Source: Colwellia sp. 75C3 (GTDB lineage Bacteria > Pseudomonadota > Gammaproteobacteria > Enterobacterales > Alteromonadaceae). Taken from it: a DNA stretch of 64,000 nucleotides. The DNA lies in NCBI RefSeq assembly GCF_002836255.1, contig NZ_PJAU01000051.1, positions 1 to 64,000 on the forward strand, written 5' to 3'. The notes under the pieces were generated by a model. It searched no databases and had not been told where the DNA came from. It saw only the letters and a program-made list of their open reading frames with translations. The position numbers and the translations under genes were made by a program. Below are positions 36,336 to 45,600 of the stretch, piece by piece (the first letter of the stretch is position 1; each line of letters opens with the position of its first letter).

Positions 36336-36923
36336 TTACGGGTGTAACTGCCAAATTACCCCGGCATCTTTCGTCGGGTTACCAGTAGTACTCGCACCAT
36401 CACCAAAAGCAAACTTAGGTAATGCGGTAATACGGCTAGTACCTGTTTGATGACCTCTAGCTGCCATCATACCTGTTGCGCCTTTATAAGCAGTTAATGT
36501 GCCTCTAAGGCCGCGTACTTTTAATTCTTTGGCGAGCTTAGAACCAAAGCTTTTCGCTAATGGTGTCATGTTATTAGCGCCGAAACAGGCAAGAATATGG
36601 AAGTCAATTTTACGTTGCCCGCAGTTAGCAAGATTAAGTTTAATTGCTGAAGCTAATTGTGATGCTGTCCAGCTCACATTTTTATTGGCTAATACCCACG
36701 TTACTTTTTCAGTAGAGTACTTATGACCATGGCCGCCAATTAATAATTGGTCGCCAGAGCCGATATCACTCCATTGTCCAGCAGGCTTGGAATTACCAAG
36801 TCGGGTACGACTAGCAGACGTGCCATCAGAAAAAGGTAAGATAGCGTCACGATTAGTCATCCTAGCAACGGTATCGCTATGCCACCCGTTATCTTGAAAT
36901 GGGAGCCAGTAGTAATTTTTCAT
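36336..36923 (-). CDS. Unknown 195-residue protein, possibly caspase-like fold
   Basis: No named family is recognised. GAGG lies 7 bases before the ATG at 36923; the frame also opens at a GTG at 36935, which lacks a ribosome site. There is no signal peptide. Two strand-loop motifs stand out: DQLLIGGHGHK (about residues 76-86) and DFHILACFGANN (about 124-135), followed by SFGSKLAKELKVRG and LTAYKG. The pattern strand-HG, then strand-Cys, then a helix and strand is that of clan CD (caspase/C80-like) cysteine peptidases. It lies between a secreted peptidase and a TPR operon beside a T6SS locus. A secreted or toxin-like protease is a reasonable guess, but unproven. Confidence 0.7.
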   Translation of the reverse strand: MKNYYWLPFQDNGWHSDTVARMTNRDAILPFSDGTSASRTRLGNSKPAGQWSDIGSGDQLLIGGHGHKYSTEKVTWVLANKNVSWTASQLASAIKLNLANCGQRKIDFHILACFGANNMTPLAKSFGSKLAKELKVRGLRGTLTAYKGATGMMAARGHQTGTSRITALPKFAFGDGASTTGNPTKDAGVIWQLHP

Positions 36924-36977
36924 GTAGAACCTCACTGTTATTATTTATGTTTATTCTTTAATACTAAGTGTTAGTTA

Positions 36978-37268
36978 TTATTCACTAATATCTGCTGGTG
37001 TTATTGGCTGGAAAATATCACCATATAAACTGTGTAACACCATGTTTTTTGGCTTTTTAGTGGTCTTCTTTATTTCTTGCCAAGGCACAATGTAAAGCAC
37101 TTGTGGTAGCTCTTTATTACCTTTGATAAAACTCGTTTTTAACTCGACTCTATCTACGGGTTCCGCTGTGGCTTGTTCGTCATTGGCCAAGGCTTTGGTA
37201 TCGACAAAGACAACAGCCAGTATTACTAAACTAATTTTTAGTCTTATGTTCATGAGTACTGTTTTCAT
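36978..37268 (-). CDS. Small exported protein, last gene of the TPR operon
   Basis: A 96-residue protein with a signal peptide (ISLVILAVVFVDTKALAND) and a short mature part containing LPQVLYIVPWQEIKK and SLYGDIFQPITPADI. The start overlaps the stop of the preceding TPR gene by four bases (ATGA), so translation is coupled. I do not recognise the family. It is probably a periplasmic accessory part of the TPR system. Confidence 0.75.
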   Translation of the reverse strand: MKTVLMNIRLKISLVILAVVFVDTKALANDEQATAEPVDRVELKTSFIKGNKELPQVLYIVPWQEIKKTTKKPKNMVLHSLYGDIFQPITPADISE

Positions 37269-37858
37269 GTGTTATTGGCCGCCATGGTTGCCTTTAGACC
37301 TTCTAACCAATTTTCAGTGTTTTCGTCTTTTTGCTCACTGTAAGCTAAATAGAATTGGTAATGCTCAATCGCTTTAGCAATGTCTTGTAGGTAAATATCA
37401 AAAAGTAGTGCCACGTTATAATGCGCTAATGCATAATCTGATTTATGACTGATAGCTTTCAAATAATAAGATTTTGCCTTATTAATCTCGCCCTTTTTCT
37501 GTGCTAAGTAACCTGACAAGTTCAATGCCTGTGGCATATTTGGGTTCTTCGCTAAGGCAGTTTTTGCATAAACTTCAGCTTGCGTTAAATCAGTTTTTTT
37601 AATACTGATTAAGGCTAAATTAGCCCACGAACCGGCAATGTTAGGCTGGCGTTCACTCATGGTGATAAATAACTGCTCAGCTTTATCCAGTTCATTATTA
37701 TTTAAAGCAATGATGGCACTTTTATAGAGTTGTAATTCCTGTACTGACGATTGAGTGTTTTGATTCTCACCCTCAGTATTAGTCGTTGTGCTCTGGTTAC
37801 TACAGGCGGTAATAGTCAGGAGTAAGGCCATACTCAGTAATTTTTTAATGTAATGCAT
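37265..37858 (-). CDS. TPR lipoprotein
   Basis: A 197-residue lipoprotein with lipobox LTITACSN (Cys about 19) and about four tetratricopeptide repeats over residues 45-180 (for example PNIAGSWANLALISIKKTDLT and YALAHYNVALLFDIY). TPRs are protein-docking modules. It overlaps its upstream neighbour by 14 bases and its downstream neighbour by four, so the three are one operon. It is likely attached to the outer membrane inner face. Confidence 0.85.
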   Translation of the reverse strand: MHYIKKLLSMALLLTITACSNQSTTTNTEGENQNTQSSVQELQLYKSAIIALNNNELDKAEQLFITMSERQPNIAGSWANLALISIKKTDLTQAEVYAKTALAKNPNMPQALNLSGYLAQKKGEINKAKSYYLKAISHKSDYALAHYNVALLFDIYLQDIAKAIEHYQFYLAYSEQKDENTENWLEGLKATMAANNT

Positions 37859-40751
37859 TTATAACGTCCTCCACTTTAGGTTCACGCTGATATCTTATTG
37901 GAAATAAACCCTGCAATTTTTGATGGCTTTTTAGTATCCATTGATCGTAAATATCATCCTTGGTGTACAGTAAATTCACTTCAAAAAATTCAATAGCTTT
38001 CTCTTCAAAAGGAAAAGCCTGATCTTCTAATAAAAAGAGGTATTGTTCTTTTTGGTCTTCATTTAGATGCTTGGGCACTTCTGATGTTAATAAAGCCTGA
38101 CTAAAGTCATTGTAGATAGTTGCGATTTCATAGGTTGCTTCCGTTGCCGTTTCAGCGACCCCATACGACGAGGCGCGAGCATAATAATTAACGCTAGCCT
38201 GCATCGCTTTTTTCTTACGTTTGAGATTACGTTTTAACGGTGTCACGAGTTTCACCTTGGCGAAGTTTTTTTGCTCTGTTCGTGCTAAAGCTACTGCAGC
38301 ATTGGAGGCAATAAACTTTGAGCGACCATTCTTGCTACTATTAGGCGTTTTCTTATCCACCGACAGAATTTTCTTTTGCCAAAAAAGACTTTTATTGAGT
38401 TCGTTGGTCTGACTATATAATTGCGTTAATTTATACATAGATTCAACATGAGGCATCAAAGGTTGCGGGTAGGTTTTAATATATTTTTTTAATGATCTAA
38501 TTGCTGAGGTAACATCATTACTTTTTTGATATAACTCAGCCGCTTTTAGCAATGAAGCCATTTTATATTCAGGGCTATTTTCATGACTTGATAGCTTCTC
38601 CAACTCATTAGCAGCCGCTATATCTTGTTTAGAGTTTAAGTAAGCGACAGATAGTTTTTTGGTGACATCATTCGAGTTCTTATGAAGCGGGTAAAGTGTT
38701 CTAAAACGCTTGATATGGTCAATGGCTTGTAACCATTGTTCGCTTTGAATCGACAGGGCAATAGCATCAAATAGTCCTGACGCAGCTGTTGCCGTTTTTG
38801 GTGCTACGTTTGAGATCCTTGCATAATGATCAATGGCAAGCTGCAGATGCTTTTGTTCTGCGGCGCTACTGCCTTGGTAGAATATTGCTAAGGCAAGGCC
38901 TTCTTTAGCCGACGATTTATCCTTACTGGTTAGTTTTGAATGTAGTTGTGAGCTTGACTGTGAAGTGTGCACTAACGCCATGTAGGTATTTTCTGCGGCT
39001 AAATATTGTTTAGTTTGAAAATACGCATGGGCTTTAACCATATTGATATTGTTGATAAGTTTAGTGTTTCTATCACTGAAAACTAACTCAGCTAACAGAA
39101 TGGTATCGTCATACTTTTTATTGCTATAAGCCACTTCACTGGCATGAGCGATAACTTTAATGGTTTGTTTATCGGTTGGGTATTGTTGGGCATATAATGT
39201 CGAAGAGTCAATGAGTCGGTTAATCCAAACGGCCTGACTTTGTTTGTTTTTAGTGTTCGTTAATAACTTATCTGCCAAGGTAATAACTTGGTATGCCGCT
39301 TCTTTATTTGTGATGGTTTCTTCATCAAAACCCGCTAACTGATAATACTTAAAGGCAAGGTCTTCATTTTTATGCTGTAAATATAATGAGGCGAATAAAA
39401 AGTTAATATTGTCTTGGCGAGAATAAGCAGAAAAGTGCGTTAAATAGTTTTTATACCAACGCTCAGCACGAGAAAAATCAGCTGACTTATTACTTTGCTG
39501 ATACTGTTTATGGTAAGTCGCCGTTTCAATTAATATATGTTTTTTAAGTGCTAGGTTTATGGATTCAAAACGTTTTTTATACTGTTTTTTATTTTTAAGC
39601 CAGTAGCTACTTGTCGGTTGATAGTCAGTATAAAACTGTTCGAAAGCAGCCTTTCGTTGTTCAACAAAACCGGCTTTTTTCCAGATATCGACAATTTTTA
39701 AGGACGCTTTCGCTGAAAACTCTGCATCAGGATACAGAGAAATATAACTGTCTAAAGTACTTACCGCATCGTTATATCGCTGTTGCTTGAGGAAGGTTTC
39801 ACTCAAACTGCTGTAAATATAATATAAGTTATTTACATGCTCAGTTTGTTGAAAGTACAAATTTAATGGTTCAACGCCCCCCATGTAGGAAAATGATAAG
39901 CCCATTGCGCGAAAATACTCATCAAATAAACTCTGCTTACTTGCGTTTAATTGCTCGTACTGTTGAAAATCATTAACGTTGATAACCTGGACAAAGTCAT
40001 CGGCAGCTTCAATATAGAACTCTTGTTTAAAACGAGCCCAGCCACGTTTATATAACGACTTCTCATAAAATACCGCATTGTTTTTGGCAAAGATAATTTC
40101 AGTATATTTATCTTCTGCTAAGGCATATTTCTTGGCACTAAAGGCATATTCAGCCAACCTAAACTGTGCTTCTATATAATAAGTTGATTTAGGATACCCC
40201 TTAACCAGTGCTTTTAATGCTTGGTGTGTTTGATCATAACCGCCCTTTTGATCGTAAGCCTTAGCTAACTGATAAAGCGTTACATCATTGTGTTTAGCCT
40301 TGGGGTAATCCTTTATTGATGTTTCTAATAACTTAATGGTGCGGTTAAGCTTTTCTTCAGCCAAGGTAGACTCAACATCTTCTGCCGTAGAGTTTTGTTG
40401 TAATTCTTCAGATAGTTTAAATTCGATAGCTGCCAGTCTATTTAAAGCATCTGCACGCGATAAATCAGATTTTGAAGCATGCTTTAAATAATTAACGTAG
40501 GCGTCACGAATGTCACTTTCAGAGGTGGCGATAGCTTTCTCTTGTTTGTTATTTTTTGTTTGTTCATTGCTATCGATACTTTGTAGTGTTTTTAGTGTTT
40601 GTCGTGAGTTTTCTTGCTCGTTACAGGCACTAAGCAATAAACTTAAACAGCAAGCTATCAGTAGGTAACGTATTGATGATTTTGCTTTTTTTACTTTAGA
40701 TAGCCTTTTTTTCGAGGCCATTAATTTAGTTAGCATTAAGATAAGCGGCAT
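37845..40751 (-). CDS. Large TPR lipoprotein, AglT/gliding-motility-like
   Basis: A 968-residue protein. After a basic N-terminus a lipobox is seen (LSLLLSACNEQ, Cys about 43). The rest is built from many tetratricopeptide-type helical repeats (YQLAKAYDQKGGYDQTHQAL, AQFRLAEYAFSAKKYALAEDKY, YKRGWARFKQEFY). Architecturally it resembles the large TPR proteins found with TolQR/ExbBD-like energy modules and named after myxobacterial gliding genes; that name is from architecture only. Its ATG overlaps the stop of the preceding gene (TAATG). No ExbB, ExbD or TonB gene is within the window. Confidence 0.85.
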   Translation of the reverse strand: MPLILMLTKLMASKKRLSKVKKAKSSIRYLLIACCLSLLLSACNEQENSRQTLKTLQSIDSNEQTKNNKQEKAIATSESDIRDAYVNYLKHASKSDLSRADALNRLAAIEFKLSEELQQNSTAEDVESTLAEEKLNRTIKLLETSIKDYPKAKHNDVTLYQLAKAYDQKGGYDQTHQALKALVKGYPKSTYYIEAQFRLAEYAFSAKKYALAEDKYTEIIFAKNNAVFYEKSLYKRGWARFKQEFYIEAADDFVQVINVNDFQQYEQLNASKQSLFDEYFRAMGLSFSYMGGVEPLNLYFQQTEHVNNLYYIYSSLSETFLKQQRYNDAVSTLDSYISLYPDAEFSAKASLKIVDIWKKAGFVEQRKAAFEQFYTDYQPTSSYWLKNKKQYKKRFESINLALKKHILIETATYHKQYQQSNKSADFSRAERWYKNYLTHFSAYSRQDNINFLFASLYLQHKNEDLAFKYYQLAGFDEETITNKEAAYQVITLADKLLTNTKNKQSQAVWINRLIDSSTLYAQQYPTDKQTIKVIAHASEVAYSNKKYDDTILLAELVFSDRNTKLINNINMVKAHAYFQTKQYLAAENTYMALVHTSQSSSQLHSKLTSKDKSSAKEGLALAIFYQGSSAAEQKHLQLAIDHYARISNVAPKTATAASGLFDAIALSIQSEQWLQAIDHIKRFRTLYPLHKNSNDVTKKLSVAYLNSKQDIAAANELEKLSSHENSPEYKMASLLKAAELYQKSNDVTSAIRSLKKYIKTYPQPLMPHVESMYKLTQLYSQTNELNKSLFWQKKILSVDKKTPNSSKNGRSKFIASNAAVALARTEQKNFAKVKLVTPLKRNLKRKKKAMQASVNYYARASSYGVAETATEATYEIATIYNDFSQALLTSEVPKHLNEDQKEQYLFLLEDQAFPFEEKAIEFFEVNLLYTKDDIYDQWILKSHQKLQGLFPIRYQREPKVEDVINALH

Positions 40752-42181
40752 TATTGTTCAACCGTATTGTTGTCATATAGTCTAGCGAGACCATATCTAG
40801 ATTGATTTAAATAGCTATTCAACTGAGCCACTCTGTTTTGCATAATACTTTTTGCCATTTTAGCGGTGAGCTCATCATATTCTTTGGTTAGCGTTATTAA
40901 GTCTCGGCTAAGCTTCGGGGTATTTAAGCCAGCAAGCTGAGTCTTATATTGTGAGGCGTTGTGACGCTGAACAAAGAAATATTGTGGGTACTCAGTTAAA
41001 AAATCAACATAGGTATTTTCAATAGTCATGATGGCGCCATTTTTAAGTGTTATTGGCGACTTGTTAAAATTGATTGGTGTATTAATTAACTGCGTTAATG
41101 CGATGATTTTATTTTGATAATAAGTTGATGCTTGAGAATACCCCAGTGAAGCGGTAGCAAGTTGTTGTGATTTTTCATAAAAAAATGGCATTAATAAATA
41201 AGCTTCATCAATATTCAGATCATCACCGGTTTTATTTTTTAAAAAACGCGTCGCATTTAACGCGCCAATGTAATCATCTTGATGAGCTGCGGTTAACGCA
41301 ATACCCAGCAACGCTTGATTGCTATAACGGCTAGTTAAACCGACTGATTGAAATGTTTTTCTAGCATTACGATAATAGGCTTGATTAAGAAGTGAATATC
41401 CTAAGGTGATATATAAACGGTTCAATGTTTTTTCTTGATTTTCTGCCTGTTCAGAAGCTAATAATTGAGAAATAAGTTGATGCCCATCAGTCCACCAACC
41501 TTGTCTAATGTTAGCCAGTGCTATATTGAACTGCGCAGCGATGTAGTCTTTAGCTGTCACGGGTATTTTTACATAGGCTTTTATTGACGCTTGATGTTCG
41601 CCTTGTTTTTGTAATGAAATGCCCTTGATTAATAATGCATGGTGGTAATGCGTCAAGGGTAATTTACTCATACTATCATCAAGGTAAGTTAGTACTTCCT
41701 GCCAATCTTCACGTTGAAAATAAAAGTCAGCTAACAGGTAATTAAGCTGTGTATTTACATTATCATCGCCTTGGCGATTAATGTTTTTGATGAGCTTATT
41801 AGCGCTTGGTAATGCGTTGTTATCTAACACGGCTTTAACTAAAGAAATAACCTTTGGGTCGTCGTAGTCACGGCTAAGTAAGAATTCATTTCTAAGAATT
41901 AAGGCAATGGCTTTTACTGGGCTATTATTTTTATTTGCACGCTGTACCGCTTGCGATAACGCCCCAATGGAATTAAATCGGGCATCTTGTAGTGCAGGTG
42001 TTTTAATTATTTTTTTATAAAAGTCTTTGCTAAACGTCTGGTGCGCTTTATCCAAACTATCTAACTGTGTTTGATAGGTATTAATATCGGTTGCGACACT
42101 GCAGGTGCTAGCAAGTGAGCCTAGTAAAAATAAGCTGATATAAAGAGAACGTACAAGCATGCGAGTAACAGTGATTTTCAT
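40751..42181 (-). CDS. Exported TPR protein, first gene of the TPR operon
   Basis: A 476-residue protein with a signal peptide (LVRSLYISLFLLGSLASTCSVA). The mature part is alpha-helical with TPR-like units (QLNYLLADFYFQREDWQEVLTYLDD, AAQFNIALANIRQGWWTDG, YITLGYSLLNQAYYRNARKTF). A Cys near the cleavage site could make it a lipoprotein, but the lipobox is imperfect. It is coupled to the 968-residue protein. Function is unknown; assembly of an envelope complex is plausible. Confidence 0.83.
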   Translation of the reverse strand: MKITVTRMLVRSLYISLFLLGSLASTCSVATDINTYQTQLDSLDKAHQTFSKDFYKKIIKTPALQDARFNSIGALSQAVQRANKNNSPVKAIALILRNEFLLSRDYDDPKVISLVKAVLDNNALPSANKLIKNINRQGDDNVNTQLNYLLADFYFQREDWQEVLTYLDDSMSKLPLTHYHHALLIKGISLQKQGEHQASIKAYVKIPVTAKDYIAAQFNIALANIRQGWWTDGHQLISQLLASEQAENQEKTLNRLYITLGYSLLNQAYYRNARKTFQSVGLTSRYSNQALLGIALTAAHQDDYIGALNATRFLKNKTGDDLNIDEAYLLMPFFYEKSQQLATASLGYSQASTYYQNKIIALTQLINTPINFNKSPITLKNGAIMTIENTYVDFLTEYPQYFFVQRHNASQYKTQLAGLNTPKLSRDLITLTKEYDELTAKMAKSIMQNRVAQLNSYLNQSRYGLARLYDNNTVEQ

Positions 42182-42270
42182 TAAAGGGTCTTCATTTGAT
42201 GTGGGCTATTTAGCTACATCCTAGGGTTAATATTTAGTGCTGAATTAATGAGCGTGTAAACTAAGATAAA

Positions 42271-42308
42271 TCAGCGAGTAAACTAACCTTGGTTAGCGTA
42301 CTCACTGA
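42271..42308. terminator. Long interrupted hairpin between tssH and the TPR operon
   Basis: TCAG-c-GAGTA-aa-CTAACC pairs with GGTTAG-cg-TACTC-a-CTGA over 38 bases. It lies 48 bases past the tssH stop and probably separates the T6SS arm from the TPR genes. The T-run is weak. Confidence 0.6.
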
Positions 42309-42356
42309 TGTGTTATCTTTTTAAGTCACTTACTGAGTCACTTATTGAGTAATGAG

Positions 42357-45104
42357 CTACGTGAGGTGGTAAGTAAATAAACCGTCTTCAGTAACCTTGA
42401 CTTCAATATTCGATATTTCTTCGTTATTCGAGAGTTTAGTTAAACACTCAACAGCCATTGCCGGTAAAAGCGTACGCGTTAAAATATTTTCAATATTACG
42501 CGCGCCGGTATCTACCTCTTGGCATCGGGCAAGAATATGCAACATTACTTCTTCATCAAAAGTAAAGGTCGCGTTGTAATGTTCTTTAACGCGCTTAGCA
42601 ATACGATTCATGTTGATTTTACATATTTTCAGTAAGTTCTCATCACCTAATGGGTAATAAGGAATAACGGTCGTTCTGCCAAGAAATGCTGGTTTGAAGT
42701 AGTTAAGTAACTGAGGTCTAAAGTTATCTAACAATACATCTGGATCTGGCAATTCTTCGCTTTGCGCACAAATAGCACGAATATGCTCTTCACCTGCGTT
42801 TGACGTCATAATGATAATGGTATTTCTAAAGTCGATATCACGACCTTCACCATCTTTGATGGTGCCTTTATCAAATAAGTTATAGAAAATATCTTGCACA
42901 CCTGGATGCGCTTTTTCCATTTCATCAAGTAAGATAATGCTGTGTGGTTTTCTACGCGCAGCTTCGGTTAATACACCACCTTCGCCATAACCAACATAAC
43001 CTGGAGGAGAGCCAAGTAACATAGACACTTTATGCTCTTCTTTGAACTCTGACATATTGATACAGGTGATATTTTGCTCACCACCGTATAACTCATCAGC
43101 CAGTGCTAGTGCAGTTTCGGTTTTACCAATACCACTTGAGCCAACCATAAAGAATACACCAACGGGTTTACGCGGATCAGTTAACCCAGCACGTGATGTT
43201 TTGATACATTCAGCGATAGCTTCTAATGCATGGTCTTGACCAATAATACGTTTTTGTAAGGTATCTTTTAGACCCATAATTGATTTGATTTCGTTGGAAA
43301 CCATTTTACCAACAGGAATACCGGTCCAATTAGCAACTACTTCAGCAATGGCTTGACTACCGACGTTAACTTGAATCATGGGCTCATCGCCTTGCATGTC
43401 AGTTAAGGTTGCCATTAAGCTATGCAATTCTTGTTTAGTCGCAGCAATTTCATCAGCCGTTAATATTTTGGTTTCTTGCTTTTTCTCAGTCGATGAAGCT
43501 GCTTCAGCGCTAGTTTCTACCGTATTTTCAGATTTAACACCCTCAGAGTTAGCATTAATAGCTTTCTCAGATTTAGCTAGACTCTGTTCTATTTGTTGTT
43601 GCAAACCATGAATCTTAGCAACCACACCGAGCTCTTCTTGCCATTGTGCTTCTTGAGCAACTAATAATTCGCTAAGAGAAACTTGCTGAGCATTTAATTC
43701 ATCAATGGTTTCCTGATGGTCGCCTAAAGTCGCTTGCTCACGCTCTAACGATTTTATCGTTGTTTGCGCTTGAGTAATATTACGTCGAGTATTTTCAACC
43801 GCTTCAGGGGTCGAGCTTTGGCTCAATGAAACGCGTGCACAAGCGGTATCAAGTAAACTAACCGACTTATCAGGTAGCTGGCGTGAAGTAATATAACGGC
43901 TTGATAATTTCACTGAATCAACAATGGCTTCATCCATGATGCGAACACCGTGGTGACTTTGTAATACTTCAGCAATTGCGCGCATCATGTTAATGGCTTT
44001 TTCTTCGCTAGGCTCTTCAATTTTTACTACTTGGAAGCGACGTGTTAATGCCGGGTCTTTTTCAAAGTATTTTTTGTATTCAGCCCAGGTCGTTGCTGCA
44101 ATGGTGCGTAACTCGCCACGTGCTAAAGCAGGTTTTAATAAATTAGCTGCATCGCCTTGGCCTTCTTTGCCACCAGCACCAATTAAAGTGTGCGCTTCAT
44201 CAATGAACATGATGATAGGTTGTGGAGAGGCTTTTACTTCAGCAATTACAGATTTCAAACGGTTTTCAAATTCACCTTTAACACTGGCACCGGCTTGTAA
44301 TAAGCCTAAGTCGAGTGAGCGAACACATACACCTTTCAGTGCGTCAGGTACGTCACCCGAAGCGATACGCAAAGCGAAACCTTCTACTACTGCTGTTTTA
44401 CCAACCCCCGCTTCACCCGTTAAAATAGGGTTGTTTTGACGACGACGAATTAAAATATCAATAATTTGTCTGATTTCTTCATCACGGCCTAAAATAGCAT
44501 CGATTTTGCCTTGCTTGGCATCTTCGGTTAAGTTCACGGTAAACTTATCTAATGATGGTGTTTTACTTGGTGTGCCAGGCATTGGAGCACGACCGGTAGA
44601 GGTATCACCCATGGCACTCGATAAAGATTCTGCCGTGGTACCAACAATTGCGCGCGTTACTTCACGTAATGATTCAGGTTGAATTTTCTTTAATTCACCT
44701 GATAATGCTGAGGTTGATTGACGCATACTATCGTCAAGCATTAAGGCAGTTAGAATGTGAGCTGATGTCGCTATGCCATGACCATATTCAACCGAGGCAA
44801 GCATCCAGGCATTTTTGCTGATATCAACAATACTTGGAGATAATGCCGGCGCTCGAGTATTGCCGCCTTTAATGCGATCTAACTCTCTATTTAGGTCTTG
44901 ATGAAGTCTGCCAAGGTCAATGTCAAACTTATCAAAAATAGCCAAGATATCACTATCGGGTACTTCTAATAATTTTAATAACCAGTGTTCAATCTCAACA
45001 TTATAATGAGTACGTGAAAGACAAAGTCCCGCAGCTCCTTCTAGCGCATTACGAGAGGTTTCATTCAACCTACCGACTAATGATTTTAAATCAATTGTAA
45101 CCAT
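42357..45104 (-). CDS. tssH: TssH/ClpV, T6SS sheath-recycling ATPase
   Basis: A 915-residue Clp/Hsp100 ATPase that disassembles the contracted TssB-TssC sheath. Residues about 10-160 are the Clp-N domain. The first AAA+ domain has Walker A GEAGVGKT (about 228) and FIDEAHTLIGAGG. A middle coiled coil (about 430-560) includes a Glu/Ser/Thr-rich insertion (about 520-555). The second AAA+ domain has Walker A GSSGIGKTE (about 650) and GYGEGGVLTEAAR. The EVANWTGIPVGKM motif is typical. AGGGAA precedes the ATG. It is the last gene of the minus-strand T6SS arm. The T6SS setting separates it from housekeeping ClpB. Confidence 0.96.
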   Translation of the reverse strand: MVTIDLKSLVGRLNETSRNALEGAAGLCLSRTHYNVEIEHWLLKLLEVPDSDILAIFDKFDIDLGRLHQDLNRELDRIKGGNTRAPALSPSIVDISKNAWMLASVEYGHGIATSAHILTALMLDDSMRQSTSALSGELKKIQPESLREVTRAIVGTTAESLSSAMGDTSTGRAPMPGTPSKTPSLDKFTVNLTEDAKQGKIDAILGRDEEIRQIIDILIRRRQNNPILTGEAGVGKTAVVEGFALRIASGDVPDALKGVCVRSLDLGLLQAGASVKGEFENRLKSVIAEVKASPQPIIMFIDEAHTLIGAGGKEGQGDAANLLKPALARGELRTIAATTWAEYKKYFEKDPALTRRFQVVKIEEPSEEKAINMMRAIAEVLQSHHGVRIMDEAIVDSVKLSSRYITSRQLPDKSVSLLDTACARVSLSQSSTPEAVENTRRNITQAQTTIKSLEREQATLGDHQETIDELNAQQVSLSELLVAQEAQWQEELGVVAKIHGLQQQIEQSLAKSEKAINANSEGVKSENTVETSAEAASSTEKKQETKILTADEIAATKQELHSLMATLTDMQGDEPMIQVNVGSQAIAEVVANWTGIPVGKMVSNEIKSIMGLKDTLQKRIIGQDHALEAIAECIKTSRAGLTDPRKPVGVFFMVGSSGIGKTETALALADELYGGEQNITCINMSEFKEEHKVSMLLGSPPGYVGYGEGGVLTEAARRKPHSIILLDEMEKAHPGVQDIFYNLFDKGTIKDGEGRDIDFRNTIIIMTSNAGEEHIRAICAQSEELPDPDVLLDNFRPQLLNYFKPAFLGRTTVIPYYPLGDENLLKICKINMNRIAKRVKEHYNATFTFDEEVMLHILARCQEVDTGARNIENILTRTLLPAMAVECLTKLSNNEEISNIEVKVTEDGLFTYHLT

Positions 45105-45157
45105 ATCTATTCCCTATTGTTCACGTGATGTTATTTACTTTGGTAAGTTTGTTGGTA

Positions 45158-45598
45158 CTAACAAACGCCTTGTACGCTGTCGCAGCAGGAGATGCCGCAA
45201 ATTTTGGTAAAACTCTTTTGTCCATTATAAAACTCACCGACACCGCCAGCACGAAGAACCCAATGGATTTGTTCATCAGCTAAAAAAGCAATGCCAGAAG
45301 AATAACAGGGCAACTCTCTCTTATTGCTACTGGCTTGTTTATCATGTGTTAGTGCTGAATTTAGGTAAAAACTTTTTAACTTTTCAGTACTGACATAAAA
45401 GCCCTTACATGCTTCTGTCATTTCAGGACGACTGTTAATATTCTCACCTTGCGCCAGTATGGTAATCTCGGTTAATTCATTAGCGCTTCTGCTTGACGAA
45501 CAAGCATTGAGGAAAACCAAACACAGCAGTAACAACATGACTAACATTGGCGGAGCTACTGTTTTGTTAACGGTAAAATATTTATAAAAAAGATGCAT
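45158..45598 (-). CDS. Cys-rich lipoprotein of the T6SS locus
   Basis: A 146-residue protein with hydrophobic segment MLLLLCLVFLNACSSS and a lipobox Cys (about 33). The mature part has ITILAQGENINSRPEM and six more Cys residues, four clustered at the end (KICGISCCDSVQGVC), so disulfides are likely. An inner ATG (residue 18) is an alternative start giving a shorter signal peptide. It is squeezed between tssG and tssH, starting two bases after the tssG stop. I recall similar unnamed lipoproteins at this place in T6SS loci, but no function. TssJ is encoded separately, so this is not TssJ. Confidence 0.8.
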   Translation of the reverse strand: MHLFYKYFTVNKTVAPPMLVMLLLLCLVFLNACSSSRSANELTEITILAQGENINSRPEMTEACKGFYVSTEKLKSFYLNSALTHDKQASSNKRELPCYSSGIAFLADEQIHWVLRAGGVGEFYNGQKSFTKICGISCCDSVQGVC

Positions 45599-45600
45599 TT

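Noticed and set aside
43987-44439. Open 150-codon plus-strand frame opposite tssH
   Set aside because: Antisense to the conserved AAA+ domain with no independent support.
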